From NCBI GenBank assembly GCA_903824675.1, contig CAIJXV010000048.1, positions 1-46,030 on the forward strand: a stretch of DNA of 46,030 nt, given 5' to 3'. The first letter of the stretch is position 1, and the number at the start of each line of letters is the position of its first letter. Position numbers and translations under genes: made by a program. Source of the stretch: an uncultured bacterium. GTDB taxonomy: Bacteria; Verrucomicrobiota; Kiritimatiellia; CAIKKV01; CAIJXV01. The notes beneath the pieces were generated by a model, which saw only the letters and a program-made list of their open reading frames with translations, was not told the DNA's origin and did not search any database. Positions 18,861-27,597 of this stretch are shown here, piece after piece.

Positions 18861-19877
18861 GTGAACCAACCTCTATCATTGGCGATCTGTGGATGCGGCC
18901 GGATCGCCGCGGCACATGCCCGGGAACTCCGGACGATGCCCGGGGTGACCTTGTGTGCCTATTGGAATCGGCCGGAGGACTTTTATCTGGCGGAAAACCT
19001 GATGAAAGAATTCGGAGGTCAATATTGTACGCCTGAACTGGCGGACATCGCCGGGGATCCAACCCTTGATGGGGTTCTTGTTTGCACCATGCATAATGAT
19101 CGCCTGCGGATTCTGGAAGCGATGGCGAAGGCCGGCAAACCCGTGCTCATGGAAAAACCCCTGGCCCACTCGCCGGAACCCTTGCGGGCTATGCATCGCC
19201 TGTTGCGTCAATTCCCGATCTTGTTTCAATCCGCTTACAAAATCCGATTCCACTCGCTCATGGAACGGGCGCGCCAATTGATCCCGCACCCCGAAATCCT
19301 TTGCGCCCATGTCTGGGATGGAATGTGGCCCGACAACCATCTGAATCAAAAAGAGATCGGCGGTGGCAACGTTCGCTCGCAAGGCGTTTATGGCGCGGAA
19401 TCGCTCCATATTCTGGCGGGAAACCGGCCGGTTGCCGTTAATGCGATGGTGCGGAATGGTCGGCAACCCAGCGGAATTGAAGACACCCTTGTGGCGGTTT
19501 TTGAATTTGCAGGGGGGGCTTTGGGAACACTCTCCGTTGCCGATGCAGGGGCTGGGCCCGGCTGGGTATCCAAATTTTTAGTTGAAGCTGCGGGCGGGGG
19601 AGGTGGGGTGGCATTGGGAACCCGGTTTACCCAATTGGACTACCAGGCCAGTCCCGGCGCACCTCAGCAGACCTTTCAGGGTGTGGAAGACGGATTCCGC
19701 CGTCAAACTGAAGCCTTTCTGAGCGCCCTGCGGAACGGTACTCCCAGTCCCTGCGATTTCATTCAGGGCGCCATCCCGTCGATCATGATTGAGCAAGCCA
19801 TTGCGTCCGCGCGAGCGGGGTGTCGTCTGCCGATCGATATTGAAGGCTGGCTGGGGGAAGTGGCGGAGCCGGTTTAG
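18861..19877 (+). CDS. Gfo/Idh/MocA family NAD(P)-dependent oxidoreductase
   Basis: A 338-aa protein starting with GTG, preceded by AGGAG at 18849-18853. The N-terminal Rossmann fold shows SLAICGCGRIAAAHARELR (dinucleotide-binding GxGxxA) and the strand-turn phrase GKPVLMEKPLAHSPE around residue 95, with the lysine that is conserved in the family. The C-terminal half carries the GGGNVRSQGVYGAESLH segment, where most relatives have a GG...H signature. These enzymes oxidise or reduce sugars, inositols or sugar acids. As the third gene of the cluster it probably handles the monosaccharide released by the two hydrolytic enzymes. The exact sugar cannot be read from sequence. Confidence 0.88.
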   Translation: MNQPLSLAICGCGRIAAAHARELRTMPGVTLCAYWNRPEDFYLAENLMKEFGGQYCTPELADIAGDPTLDGVLVCTMHNDRLRILEAMAKAGKPVLMEKPLAHSPEPLRAMHRLLRQFPILFQSAYKIRFHSLMERARQLIPHPEILCAHVWDGMWPDNHLNQKEIGGGNVRSQGVYGAESLHILAGNRPVAVNAMVRNGRQPSGIEDTLVAVFEFAGGALGTLSVADAGAGPGWVSKFLVEAAGGGGGVALGTRFTQLDYQASPGAPQQTFQGVEDGFRRQTEAFLSALRNGTPSPCDFIQGAIPSIMIEQAIASARAGCRLPIDIEGWLGEVAEPV

Positions 19878-19886
19878 ATCCGGGAT

Positions 19887-19980
19887 CCGTCATTCGGGTG
19901 AGTGGGGTTGTTTCCTCTTCACCCCACAATGTTTCTGTGCTGGGGTCCTGGGGCCTCCCTTTATCCGGCATGAATGACGG
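19887..19980. terminator. Convergent-gene stem-loop region (possible bidirectional terminator)
   Basis: GTGGGGT (19902-19908) pairs with ACCCCAC (19921-19927) across a 12-nt loop. Outside it, CCGTCATTC (19887-19895) is the exact inverse of GAATGACGG (19972-19980), the latter inside the last codons of the kinase gene. The structure sits between the oxidoreductase and the kinase, which are convergent. There is no T tract, so the terminator role is inferred from position. Confidence 0.4.
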
Positions 19981-20977
19981 TGGCGGCCGTACGGGCATCG
20001 AGCGTGAGGGGGGGCGAAGTAAGGGACGATTCGGGAAAATACAAGGCGGGGAAGTGATGGCGCAAGTAATCTTCCACGGTCTGAATAGTGGGCCCATACC
20101 CATCTTTGTAAATGTAATATTCCAAAGCTTGGGCGGCTTCCCGGGCACTGTCAAAACGACGGGCGGGATCAGGATCCAGAAAGCGCTTGAGCAGGGACAC
20201 CAAAGCCGGATCGACTTCCGCCGGCAATGCTTCCCACGGTACCGGCAGTTCGGCAAAATTGTCGCGTTCGGGATCGGCGTCCAGTGGGCGGTGAGTGACT
20301 CCGGCGATCATTTCAAAGAGGACGGCGCCGAGGGAATAAAGGTCCGCCCGGAAATTCACGGGTTGGCAAGCGGCTTGTTCCGGTGACATATAGAGATCTT
20401 TTCCGATAAGCCAGTCGTCTTTGATGATGGAAAGATCGACGGCTTTGGCGATGCCGAAGTCGGTCAATTTGGCGATCCCTTCGGTGGCGATCAGAATATT
20501 ACGGGGACAGACATCGCGGTGAACGATGCCGAGGGGGGTTCCCTGGCGGTTTTTAAAGGTATGGGCATAGGCCAGCCCGCGGGCGATACGGCTGACGATA
20601 TGGACGGTGAGCGGCAGGGGAATGCTCTGGCAACGTTGCTGGTGATAAAGGATGAAATCATTCAGGGATAGGCCATGGACATATTCCATGATGATGTAAT
20701 AGGCGCCGTTCGGGGCGCGGCCGAGCTGGTAAATCTGCACGATGTTTTCATGCACCAGGTCCGAAACCAACTTGGCTTCGGCCCGGAAGAGGTTCATAAA
20801 ACGGTCATTTTCGCTCCATTGCCGCAGAAGCATTTTGACCGCCACTCTTTTTTCGAACCCTTCGACCCCGAGTTTGCAGGCCTCGTAGACGATGCTCATG
20901 CCTCCCTCGGCGATTTTGCGGGTGAGAATCAGGATCGATTCATCCTTGAAATCCAAAGAAATGGGGTCAGACGTCAT
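19961..20977 (-). CDS. Cytosolic serine/threonine protein kinase (PknB-type fold)
   Basis: A 338-aa eukaryotic-like kinase. Counting from the ATG at 20977: glycine loop IAEGGMSIVYEA (22-33), ATP lysine K48 in VAVK, E66 of helix C, catalytic loop HRDVCPRN (153-160), DFG at 173-175 and SPE at 198-200. The catalytic-loop lysine (HRDxK) is replaced by cysteine. Similar non-lysine forms (HRDVSP) occur in bacterial kinases, so activity remains plausible. There is no transmembrane helix or extracellular PASTA/NHL domain; about 90 residues follow the kinase core. An in-frame extension to 21145 would run into the promoter of the divergent fucosidase operon, so the shorter start was chosen, though no clear ribosome site precedes it. 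The target is unknown. Confidence 0.85.
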   Translation of the reverse strand: MTSDPISLDFKDESILILTRKIAEGGMSIVYEACKLGVEGFEKRVAVKMLLRQWSENDRFMNLFRAEAKLVSDLVHENIVQIYQLGRAPNGAYYIIMEYVHGLSLNDFILYHQQRCQSIPLPLTVHIVSRIARGLAYAHTFKNRQGTPLGIVHRDVCPRNILIATEGIAKLTDFGIAKAVDLSIIKDDWLIGKDLYMSPEQAACQPVNFRADLYSLGAVLFEMIAGVTHRPLDADPERDNFAELPVPWEALPAEVDPALVSLLKRFLDPDPARRFDSAREAAQALEYYIYKDGYGPTIQTVEDYLRHHFPALYFPESSLTSPPLTLDARTAATVIHAG

Positions 20978-21066
20978 GCGGCAGATTAACCGAAAAAGGG
21001 ACGCAACGGTCAATCTTAATATTGGCGTGAAATCGCCATACGAAAAAACTTGTTTTTCGGAGTCAA

Positions 21067-22080
21067 ATGAGGCAATCAATACGAATGAATAACCGACAAT
21101 TGATCGAAGTTGAAGATACCTCCCGGGCCCGGCTTCAGGCATCACCCGAAGGGTTGCGCCGCTTTCAGGAGTCGAAATTCGGAATGTCCGTCCATTGGGG
21201 ATTATATTCTTTGAGTCACCATGGGCGGGAATGGATTTACTTCGACGATCGGATTCCCTACGAGACCTATCGACAACGGATGGAGAAATTCAATCCCGTC
21301 CGGTTCAACGCCGAGGAATGGGCGGATTTGATGGTCGAAGCGGGGCAGAAATTCCTGCTGATCACCTCCAAGCATCACGATGGATTTTGCCTGTGGGATA
21401 CGGATCACACCGATTTCAAAATCAGCAACACGACCTTTAAGCGTGATGTGTTGGCTGAATTGGCGGACGCTCTACGGGAGCGGGGCATCGCCTTGCATTT
21501 TTATTATTCCCTGATCGACTGGACCCATCCGTCCTATCGTACGGACTGGCCGTCCTATATCGCCTATTATCAGGCCCAACTGCGGGAACTGTGCACCCAG
21601 TATGGTCCGATCGGCGGAATCTTGTTCGATGGCTACTGGCCGCGCATGACATTCGAGGGTGAGTGGATCGATTTCATGAAGCCCCGCGGGCCTTGGGATC
21701 TGGCCGGAACCTACGATCTGATCCACGGGCTCCAGCCGGATGCCGTGATTGTCAACAACACCCATCTGCTGCCACTCAAGGGTGAAGACTACCAGATCTG
21801 GGAGTTGGATTTGCCTGGGGAAAACACGATCGGCTTCAATGGGACCGAAATCGGCGACAACCCGCTCGCCTGCTGGTGGAACGTGAATCAATGGTCCTAT
21901 CAACCTTGGAATCATTGTGTCAGGAGTGCCGAAGAGTTGTTGACCACCTATCGTAAGTTGCGCGAAAAGAACGGCATTCTATGCCTGAACGTGGCACCGC
22001 GTCCGTTCGGAGATATTCATCCCGAAGAACAACGCGTGTTGCGTGAAATGGGACAAATGATTCGCAAGTGGAATTTATAA
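21067..22080 (+). CDS. Alpha-L-fucosidase (GH29 family)
   Basis: A 337-aa enzyme that removes alpha-linked fucose from glycans. Family marks: FGMSVHWGLYS (about 38-48), ITSKHHDGFCLWDTDHTDF (about 99-117), YYSLIDWTHPSY in the middle, and GGILFDGYW (183-191), where D188 is the predicted nucleophile. It ends shortly after the barrel, so the C-terminal beta-sandwich of longer GH29 enzymes is absent. No signal peptide is seen, so it is probably cytosolic. The ATG at 21067 follows GGAG at 21058; a second ATG at 21085 is a weaker alternative. It leads an operon with a UroD-family gene (8-nt gap) and a six-hairpin-glycosidase gene, and is divergent from the kinase. Confidence 0.9.
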   Translation: MRQSIRMNNRQLIEVEDTSRARLQASPEGLRRFQESKFGMSVHWGLYSLSHHGREWIYFDDRIPYETYRQRMEKFNPVRFNAEEWADLMVEAGQKFLLITSKHHDGFCLWDTDHTDFKISNTTFKRDVLAELADALRERGIALHFYYSLIDWTHPSYRTDWPSYIAYYQAQLRELCTQYGPIGGILFDGYWPRMTFEGEWIDFMKPRGPWDLAGTYDLIHGLQPDAVIVNNTHLLPLKGEDYQIWELDLPGENTIGFNGTEIGDNPLACWWNVNQWSYQPWNHCVRSAEELLTTYRKLREKNGILCLNVAPRPFGDIHPEEQRVLREMGQMIRKWNL

Positions 22081-22088
22081 GGAGATCT

Positions 22089-23099
22089 ATGACCCCGCGC
22101 GAACGAGTTTTAGCCACCTTACATCATGAACAACCGGACGAGACGCCCTATTGCATTTCTTTTACCCAGGATGCGCGCGAGCGGCTGATCCGCCACACGG
22201 GCGATCCGGATTTCGACCGGGTTTTGCGCAATGCCATCCTGGGTTTGGATATCCAACTGCCCGACGGCTGGCGGGAGATCGAGCCGGGAATCTGGCGGGA
22301 TGAGTTCGGGGTGGAGTGGAATCGGACGATCGACCGCGATATCGGCGTGGTTCGCAATACCCCCATCACGCCCGAGAACGTCTTGTCCTATCCCTTCCCC
22401 GATCCCCGCGATTCCTCCCGCTTCGCCGGGTATCCCGCGCGCCTGCGGGAACATCCCGATTTGTTTTCCTCCGTGTGCATCGGGTTCAGCCTGTTCGAGC
22501 GGGCGTGGACGCTGATCGGCATGGAAAACCTGCTCATGGCCATGATGGAGGCTCCCGATTATGTCGACGCATTGTTGGATCGCATTGTGGCGCACAACCT
22601 GGCCCTGATCGACGGCGCCTGCGCCCATCCGGTCGACGCGATTCATTTCGGCGACGACTGGGGCCAGCAAACCGGCTTGATCATGGGGCCGGATTTATGG
22701 CGGCGTTTCATCAAGCCGCGCTTCGCGGCCCAGTGCGCACGGGTCCGCCAATACGGCAAGTTCGTGAGTCTCCATTCCTGCGGATGCGTGCAATCCGTTT
22801 TTCCGGATCTGATCGAGTGCGGTTTGCATATTTTCAATCCCTTCCAGCCCGAGGTCATGGACCCGTTCGAGATGAAAAAAAGATTTGGACAACATTTGAC
22901 GTTTCATGGCGGAATCAGCACCCAGAAGACTCTGCCGTATGGCACGCCCGAACAAACGCGGCAGGAAGTCCGACGCCTGATTCGGGAGGTGGGGAAAGAC
23001 GGCGGCTATATCGCCGCGCCGGCCCATTGTATTCCGGGTGATGCCAAACCGGAAAATATGCTGGCGATGATCGATGAACTTAATCACCAGAGCCGGTGA
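22089..23099 (+). CDS. Uroporphyrinogen decarboxylase (UroD)-family protein, probably not heme-related
   Basis: A 336-aa protein starting at the ATG after AAGGAG. The N-terminus MTPRERVLATLHHEQPDETP is the standard opening of UroD-fold proteins. The body has IHFGDDWGQQTGLIMGPDLW (about 183) and the ending GGYIAAPAHCIPGDAKPENM (about 305), typical of the branch that resembles methylcobalamin:CoM methyltransferases. No other heme gene is nearby; it sits between two glycosidases with 8-nt and 1-nt spacings. In PVC-type genomes such UroD paralogues are common in carbohydrate loci. They may act on a methoxylated or decorated sugar or be a corrinoid-type methyltransferase (inference). Confidence 0.85.
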   Translation: MTPRERVLATLHHEQPDETPYCISFTQDARERLIRHTGDPDFDRVLRNAILGLDIQLPDGWREIEPGIWRDEFGVEWNRTIDRDIGVVRNTPITPENVLSYPFPDPRDSSRFAGYPARLREHPDLFSSVCIGFSLFERAWTLIGMENLLMAMMEAPDYVDALLDRIVAHNLALIDGACAHPVDAIHFGDDWGQQTGLIMGPDLWRRFIKPRFAAQCARVRQYGKFVSLHSCGCVQSVFPDLIECGLHIFNPFQPEVMDPFEMKKRFGQHLTFHGGISTQKTLPYGTPEQTRQEVRRLIREVGKDGGYIAAPAHCIPGDAKPENMLAMIDELNHQSR

Positions 23100-25444
23100 T
23101 GCATCCCATGACCCAAAACACTTATGAAGCGGCCCGTCGTATGTCGTGGCCCGATCTGATTAAAGCCGCAGGTCCCGTCTTTGCTCCGCCGCTCACCATT
23201 CACCACCCGATTCATCCGCCTTACAGCCGTGATTTTGTGCATGTGGAACCCTCCTTGTGCGCTATTCGGCGGAGGATCTATCCCGATCTATCCGTGCTCG
23301 ATCAGGAAACCGTAACTAAAACCGTCCAGAGCAATCCCCAATTGTATGTCCAGTTCGCGCTGGGCGACCCCCCCTTCGTGCCCGATTTCCGGCTGACCCG
23401 GTTGAATTTGCCCGACTCCGATTCTCCAAGGGTCCAGGCGGATTATTGGGCGTATGACCGGGCGTATCGGTTGGATTATACCTGTTGTCCTCTGGATTCA
23501 GCGCAATCCCTTCTGGCGATTCGCGGCACCGTGCGGAATGAAGGGGACGGGCCGTTCCCCGTCTCGATCTGGATCAAGCTCAATCTTCAATGCGAATGGG
23601 ACATGGATCCCTATCATTACGAACCCTACCGGTGGAACCAGGCCCAATGGCGACCCTGCAAGACCTTTGATTATCGCGGATCGCAATTTTGGATCGGATC
23701 CACGCCCGTCGCCCGTATCCAGCCGTACTCTTTTACCGCCCGGTGGCATCGGTCGGTGGCCTTTCCCAAGGCTGACTACAAAAGCGCTCACATATGGAAT
23801 CAACCGTATGTCGTGGAGCCGATTTACCGGTTACCCAAACTCGATCATGTGCTTCACTTGACGCGGATTTTGAAACCCGGCACCAGCGCCGACTTCGAAC
23901 TATTTGTCGCATTAGACGAAAAGAACATCACGCCACGTCACGCCGCTGCCCTGCGACAAGCCCGCTTTGAATCCTGCCACCAACGCGCCCGACGCCATTT
24001 CAAAAAAATGGATCCCCCCCAGGGCACCCGTCTCGAATTTCCCACCCAACAATGGTCCCGCATTTTTGACGAAGCTCGTCAATCCACGCTTCAGTTGCTG
24101 GTGGATTTTCAGGATGGGCGGGGCTTGATGCCCACCCAGGGGGGCTCCAGCGAACGGTATTATGTGTGGACGTGGGAGGCGATGTGTATGCTGGCGCCCA
24201 TGCTCCCGCTGGGTTATTCCACACCGGTTCGAAAAGCCCTGGAATTTCTTTTTCACCTCCAGGACGGAGGGTGTCCGCCCCAGGGCCGCTTCACCAGCCT
24301 TGCCGGTGCCATCGGCACCACCGGTCCCCGCTGGATCAATGCGACCGGCTCCGCCTTAACCCTCGCCGCTGATTATTGCCGAATGACCCGGGACCCCGGG
24401 TTCATCAAGCACTACCTTCCCCGTATGATCCGTGCCGCCGATTGGATCGTCGGCGAAATCAAGGCCACCCGAAAACTCCATCCGGATGGGACTCGCCCGC
24501 CCACCTATGGGTTGATGCCCTTCGGACACGCCACCGATGGCGATGTCGGGTTCATCTATGCTTTTACCGATGCGTATTCCTTCATGGGCCTGGACCGCCT
24601 GGTCACCCTGTTGGAGGAACTCCAACATCCCCGGGCAGCCGACTTGGCTGGGGAACGCCGGCGATACCGGTCCGATATTCGTCGGACCATCCGGGCCATG
24701 GCCCGTCCCAATGGGTGGATCGAACGGCGGGTTCCGGTTCCCGAAGAACAAATCACGCTGAAGTTCGAAACATTGATCGGTCCCACGCCATTGGCGGCGG
24801 CGGGGTTGTTGGATGTCTTTTCCCCGCTTTTCAAACGGTTCCAACGCTATCAGGAAACGACGCTGGTCCGGGATGGTTTCATGGGGAATATGGATCGGGA
24901 AGTGGCCTACGTCGGCATCGGCGAGTGGTATTGGCAGGATATTTATTTGCGACGGGGCGAATGGAAAAAGGCTTTTCTCGCCCTTCAAACCTACTTGAAT
25001 TACGGCGTTACGCCCGATACCCATCAGGTTCAGGAACGGTTTTCGCGGTTAAATCCCGCCTTCTTCCCCTGGCAGCCCAATGGAAGTGGAAACGGACGCT
25101 TACTCGAGATGATGGTCAAGGCCATCTATTTTGAAGCCGACGGCCAGGTTACTCTTTTGGGTGGCATTCCCTTCGACTGGCTGCAACAGAATGGAAAAAC
25201 CGCCCTGCGCCATCTGCGAACTCCCACCGGGCGCGTTTCGGTTATCGTGCGGATGCTCACCCCGGATCGCTGCCAGGTGACGTTGATGTCCGCCCCGGCC
25301 GCCGGCGAGCTCCGGCTCCGGTTTCCCTCTCATCTAAAGGCGCAACCGGTGTCACCGGCCGTGAAAAAGGTGGGCGATAATTTATTTGCCGTTTCAGCAT
25401 CCCTGACCCAGGTCAGTTTTATTTTAGGGTCGGCGAGGGATTAG
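23099..25444 (+). CDS. Six-hairpin (alpha/alpha-barrel) glycosidase-like protein
   Basis: A 781-aa protein. The first 300 residues are beta-rich and resemble the N-terminal beta-sandwich of alpha/alpha-barrel glycosidases. From about 330 on there is a helical toroid with FQDGRGLMPTQGGSSERYYVWTWEAMCML and KFETLIGPTPLAAAGL, as in GH63/GH78-type folds. Near the end DGQVTLLGGIPFDWL recalls the C-terminal beta-sheet of these enzymes. I cannot name the substrate. The start codon ATG overlaps the UroD stop by one base (TGATG); a GTG one codon earlier and an ATG at 23108 are alternatives. No signal peptide is seen. As last gene of the fucosidase operon it probably cuts the backbone or another linkage of the same glycan. 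Confidence 0.7.
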   Translation: MHPMTQNTYEAARRMSWPDLIKAAGPVFAPPLTIHHPIHPPYSRDFVHVEPSLCAIRRRIYPDLSVLDQETVTKTVQSNPQLYVQFALGDPPFVPDFRLTRLNLPDSDSPRVQADYWAYDRAYRLDYTCCPLDSAQSLLAIRGTVRNEGDGPFPVSIWIKLNLQCEWDMDPYHYEPYRWNQAQWRPCKTFDYRGSQFWIGSTPVARIQPYSFTARWHRSVAFPKADYKSAHIWNQPYVVEPIYRLPKLDHVLHLTRILKPGTSADFELFVALDEKNITPRHAAALRQARFESCHQRARRHFKKMDPPQGTRLEFPTQQWSRIFDEARQSTLQLLVDFQDGRGLMPTQGGSSERYYVWTWEAMCMLAPMLPLGYSTPVRKALEFLFHLQDGGCPPQGRFTSLAGAIGTTGPRWINATGSALTLAADYCRMTRDPGFIKHYLPRMIRAADWIVGEIKATRKLHPDGTRPPTYGLMPFGHATDGDVGFIYAFTDAYSFMGLDRLVTLLEELQHPRAADLAGERRRYRSDIRRTIRAMARPNGWIERRVPVPEEQITLKFETLIGPTPLAAAGLLDVFSPLFKRFQRYQETTLVRDGFMGNMDREVAYVGIGEWYWQDIYLRRGEWKKAFLALQTYLNYGVTPDTHQVQERFSRLNPAFFPWQPNGSGNGRLLEMMVKAIYFEADGQVTLLGGIPFDWLQQNGKTALRHLRTPTGRVSVIVRMLTPDRCQVTLMSAPAAGELRLRFPSHLKAQPVSPAVKKVGDNLFAVSASLTQVSFILGSARD

Positions 25445-25502
25445 GGAAAGCCCAATCCCATTTTGAAGAATGGCCGTAGCTGGCTTTCCGCAGGCCCGGC
25501 AG

Positions 25503-25521
25503 AGGGGTGCTTCACACCCCT
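25503..25521. terminator. Terminator-like hairpin between convergent genes
   Basis: AGGGGTG (25503-25509), a 5-nt loop CTTCA, and CACCCCT (25515-25521) followed by TTT. It lies between the glycosidase operon (plus) and the symporter gene (minus), whose last codon is next to it. Termination in the plus direction is the better fit because of the T run. Confidence 0.5.
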
Positions 25522-25522
25522 T

Positions 25523-27220
25523 TCAATCGGCATCCGGTTTATGTGCCAACGCCAGGAACCCGGCTGAATCCTTGCCCGTATCGCGGGTCCAGAGGCTGAC
25601 GACAATCAGCACCAGAAAGGCGCCGCTAACGCCAAATACGCCGGGTCCGCCAGCTGTTGGCAGACCGAATATCGGATCGTTTTTGACTCCCGTCAGCAAC
25701 ATATAAATGAAGACCACCGAAATGGATAAACCGGTCAGAATGCTGGCAATGACCCCCTGACGCGTGGCGCGTTTCCACCAGAGCGTCGCCAGCATGGCCG
25801 GGAAAATGGCACTGGCGGCAATCCCGAAGGCCAGCATCACGAGCCAGGCGATATTTTCTTTTTTCAGCCACACCGCCAGGATGACGGCAATGGCCGACAT
25901 CACCAGCGTGGTGATTTTGGCGATACCGAGCTCCTGTTTTTCGGTTGCGCCCGGATTGATATAGACCTTGTAAAGGTCATGGCTGATGGAGGAGGCCACC
26001 GTAATCATCAGGCCTGCGGCGGTGGAGAGAATCGCGGCCACTGCGCCCGCCGCGCCGATGGCCATGAGCCAGGGCCCGCCGACCATCTGGCTGATTTCCA
26101 ATACGGCCATATTTTTAGCCAACCCGACGCCGGTCGGTCCCTGGGATATCCAACTCACCAGTTTGGGATAAATGGCGGGGAAGAGCAGGAACCCGAGGAG
26201 AATAGCGCAGAGGTAAAAGATCCCCAAGGCGGCGATACAAAAGGTCACGCTTTTTTTCGCGGCCCGGGCGCTGGGCACGGTAAAAAACATAATCAGAATA
26301 TGCGGGAGACCGGCGGTCCCGAAAATCAGGGCAATCACGGTGCTGATCATGGCCAGGGTGTTGTTGCTCTTGACCCCGATCGTCATAACGCTGTCGGCCG
26401 CGGGCATTAGACTCCGGGTGACGGTAATGGCCTGGTCGGCCGGCAGATTGGCAATGGCCGAAACAACGGCGGGGTTCTTCCCGGCCAGAATGGGGGGGAC
26501 CGCCTGATGGGCGGTGGCCAAAATGCCGGCAAAGGAACCATGTCCCACAATGAAAAAAGCCATGACCACCAGGACGACCATGGCCACCCATAAGAAGAGC
26601 GCCTGGATCACCTGGTTGTACAGCGTCGATTTCATGCCGCCGAAGATGATGTAGATGCTCATCAGAACACCCAGGCCGATCAGCACGGCGAGGTAGTTCC
26701 AGCCGAGAAGCATTTCAAAGAGCAGCCCCGCACCGAGCATTTGCGGCACCAGATAAAAAGTCGAAATAACCACGGTGCAGACCATGATCACGAGCTTGAT
26801 TTTGTTGTCCGGGTAACGGCGGTGGAGGGCACCGGCGACCGTATAGGATCCGACATTTCGCAACGGACCGGCAATCAGGAGCAGGACCGCCATGTATCCG
26901 CCAAAAAAACCGATGGACAACCAGATCGAATCGATCCCGAAAACACCGATGTCTCCCGCACAGCCCAGAAAACTTGCGGCTGACAGATAACTGCCCACCA
27001 TGGCAATGCCGACCTGGATCCAGGGGATCCCTTTTCCGGCGACATAAAAGTCGCTGGCTGATTTACTCGAACGGCTGGTCCACCAGGTAATGACAATACT
27101 CGCTATGACAAAAAAGAGAATAAACCCGACTACGATGGCGGTATTGAGTTTGGAGGATTGCGCGGCAGGTCCCGCGGTTGCCAGAAGCAAGGCTTGACTT
27201 AAAAGAGGGGCGGTGATCAT
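25523..27220 (-). CDS. Sodium:solute symporter family permease (acetate-permease/ActP-like)
   Basis: A 565-aa polytopic membrane protein with about 13 hydrophobic segments. The phrases SKSASDFYVAGKGIPWIQVGIAMVGSYLSAASFLG (about 52-85) and IYIIFGGMKSTLYNQVIQALFLW (about 194-217) are typical of the SSS family, which couples sodium import to uptake of acetate, other carboxylates, sugars or amino acids. The gene lies 5 nt after a small membrane subunit, as in acetate-type symporters. The ATG at 27220 was chosen; a GTG at 27265 would overlap the upstream gene by 40 nt. The substrate cannot be read from the sequence; a short carboxylate is the best guess from the small subunit and the DUF294-type regulator. 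Confidence 0.88.
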   Translation of the reverse strand: MITAPLLSQALLLATAGPAAQSSKLNTAIVVGFILFFVIASIVITWWTSRSSKSASDFYVAGKGIPWIQVGIAMVGSYLSAASFLGCAGDIGVFGIDSIWLSIGFFGGYMAVLLLIAGPLRNVGSYTVAGALHRRYPDNKIKLVIMVCTVVISTFYLVPQMLGAGLLFEMLLGWNYLAVLIGLGVLMSIYIIFGGMKSTLYNQVIQALFLWVAMVVLVVMAFFIVGHGSFAGILATAHQAVPPILAGKNPAVVSAIANLPADQAITVTRSLMPAADSVMTIGVKSNNTLAMISTVIALIFGTAGLPHILIMFFTVPSARAAKKSVTFCIAALGIFYLCAILLGFLLFPAIYPKLVSWISQGPTGVGLAKNMAVLEISQMVGGPWLMAIGAAGAVAAILSTAAGLMITVASSISHDLYKVYINPGATEKQELGIAKITTLVMSAIAVILAVWLKKENIAWLVMLAFGIAASAIFPAMLATLWWKRATRQGVIASILTGLSISVVFIYMLLTGVKNDPIFGLPTAGGPGVFGVSGAFLVLIVVSLWTRDTGKDSAGFLALAHKPDAD

Positions 27221-27225
27221 GGGGA

Positions 27226-27477
27226 TTATTTCGCTTTCAAAAACCAGATGCAAATGACCAGCCACGATACCGGGAAAATGGCCAGCGACAGCAGCAGGCC
27301 CAACGGCATACCCAACACCGGCAGTACGGCAACATTTTTGCCGAGCGGAGTTTGCACCACGGCGGCACCCATGTAGAAGATGAAGAAAACGCCAAAAAGG
27401 CCGAAATCGATAGCTCCTTTGCGCCGCATATTCACCGGCCCTGCGGTTTTGACTTCAGACGATACCGGCTGACTCAT
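27226..27477 (-). CDS. Small membrane subunit of the symporter (DUF485/DUF4212-like)
   Basis: An 83-aa protein with two predicted helices, around residues 28-42 (FGVFFIFYMGAAVVQ) and 58-78 (GLLLSLAIFPVSWLVICIWF), and a soluble N-terminus. Short two-helix partners of this kind precede SSS permeases in acetate (yjcH-actP) and related loci. The stop codon is 5 nt before the symporter start, so the two are co-translated and probably assemble. I cannot tell DUF485 from DUF4212 by eye. Confidence 0.75.
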   Translation of the reverse strand: MSQPVSSEVKTAGPVNMRRKGAIDFGLFGVFFIFYMGAAVVQTPLGKNVAVLPVLGMPLGLLLSLAIFPVSWLVICIWFLKAK

Positions 27478-27597
27478 GGTTCATCCCCCAATCGACTCGG
27501 TTTAACTGCCTCATTCCTAATGTTTTAAAAAGTTATCCCAGAACGTCTTCCGAAGCAAGGAATTTTGACATGAAGTCGCGCCTGGCGCACGAAGGCC

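Noticed and set aside
20978-21145. N-terminal extension of the kinase by 56 residues
   Set aside because: It would cover the promoter and start of the divergent fucosidase gene and has no kinase-family similarity.
22089-23099. Heme-synthesis hemE
   Set aside because: The family branch and the glycosidase neighbours do not fit a porphyrin role.
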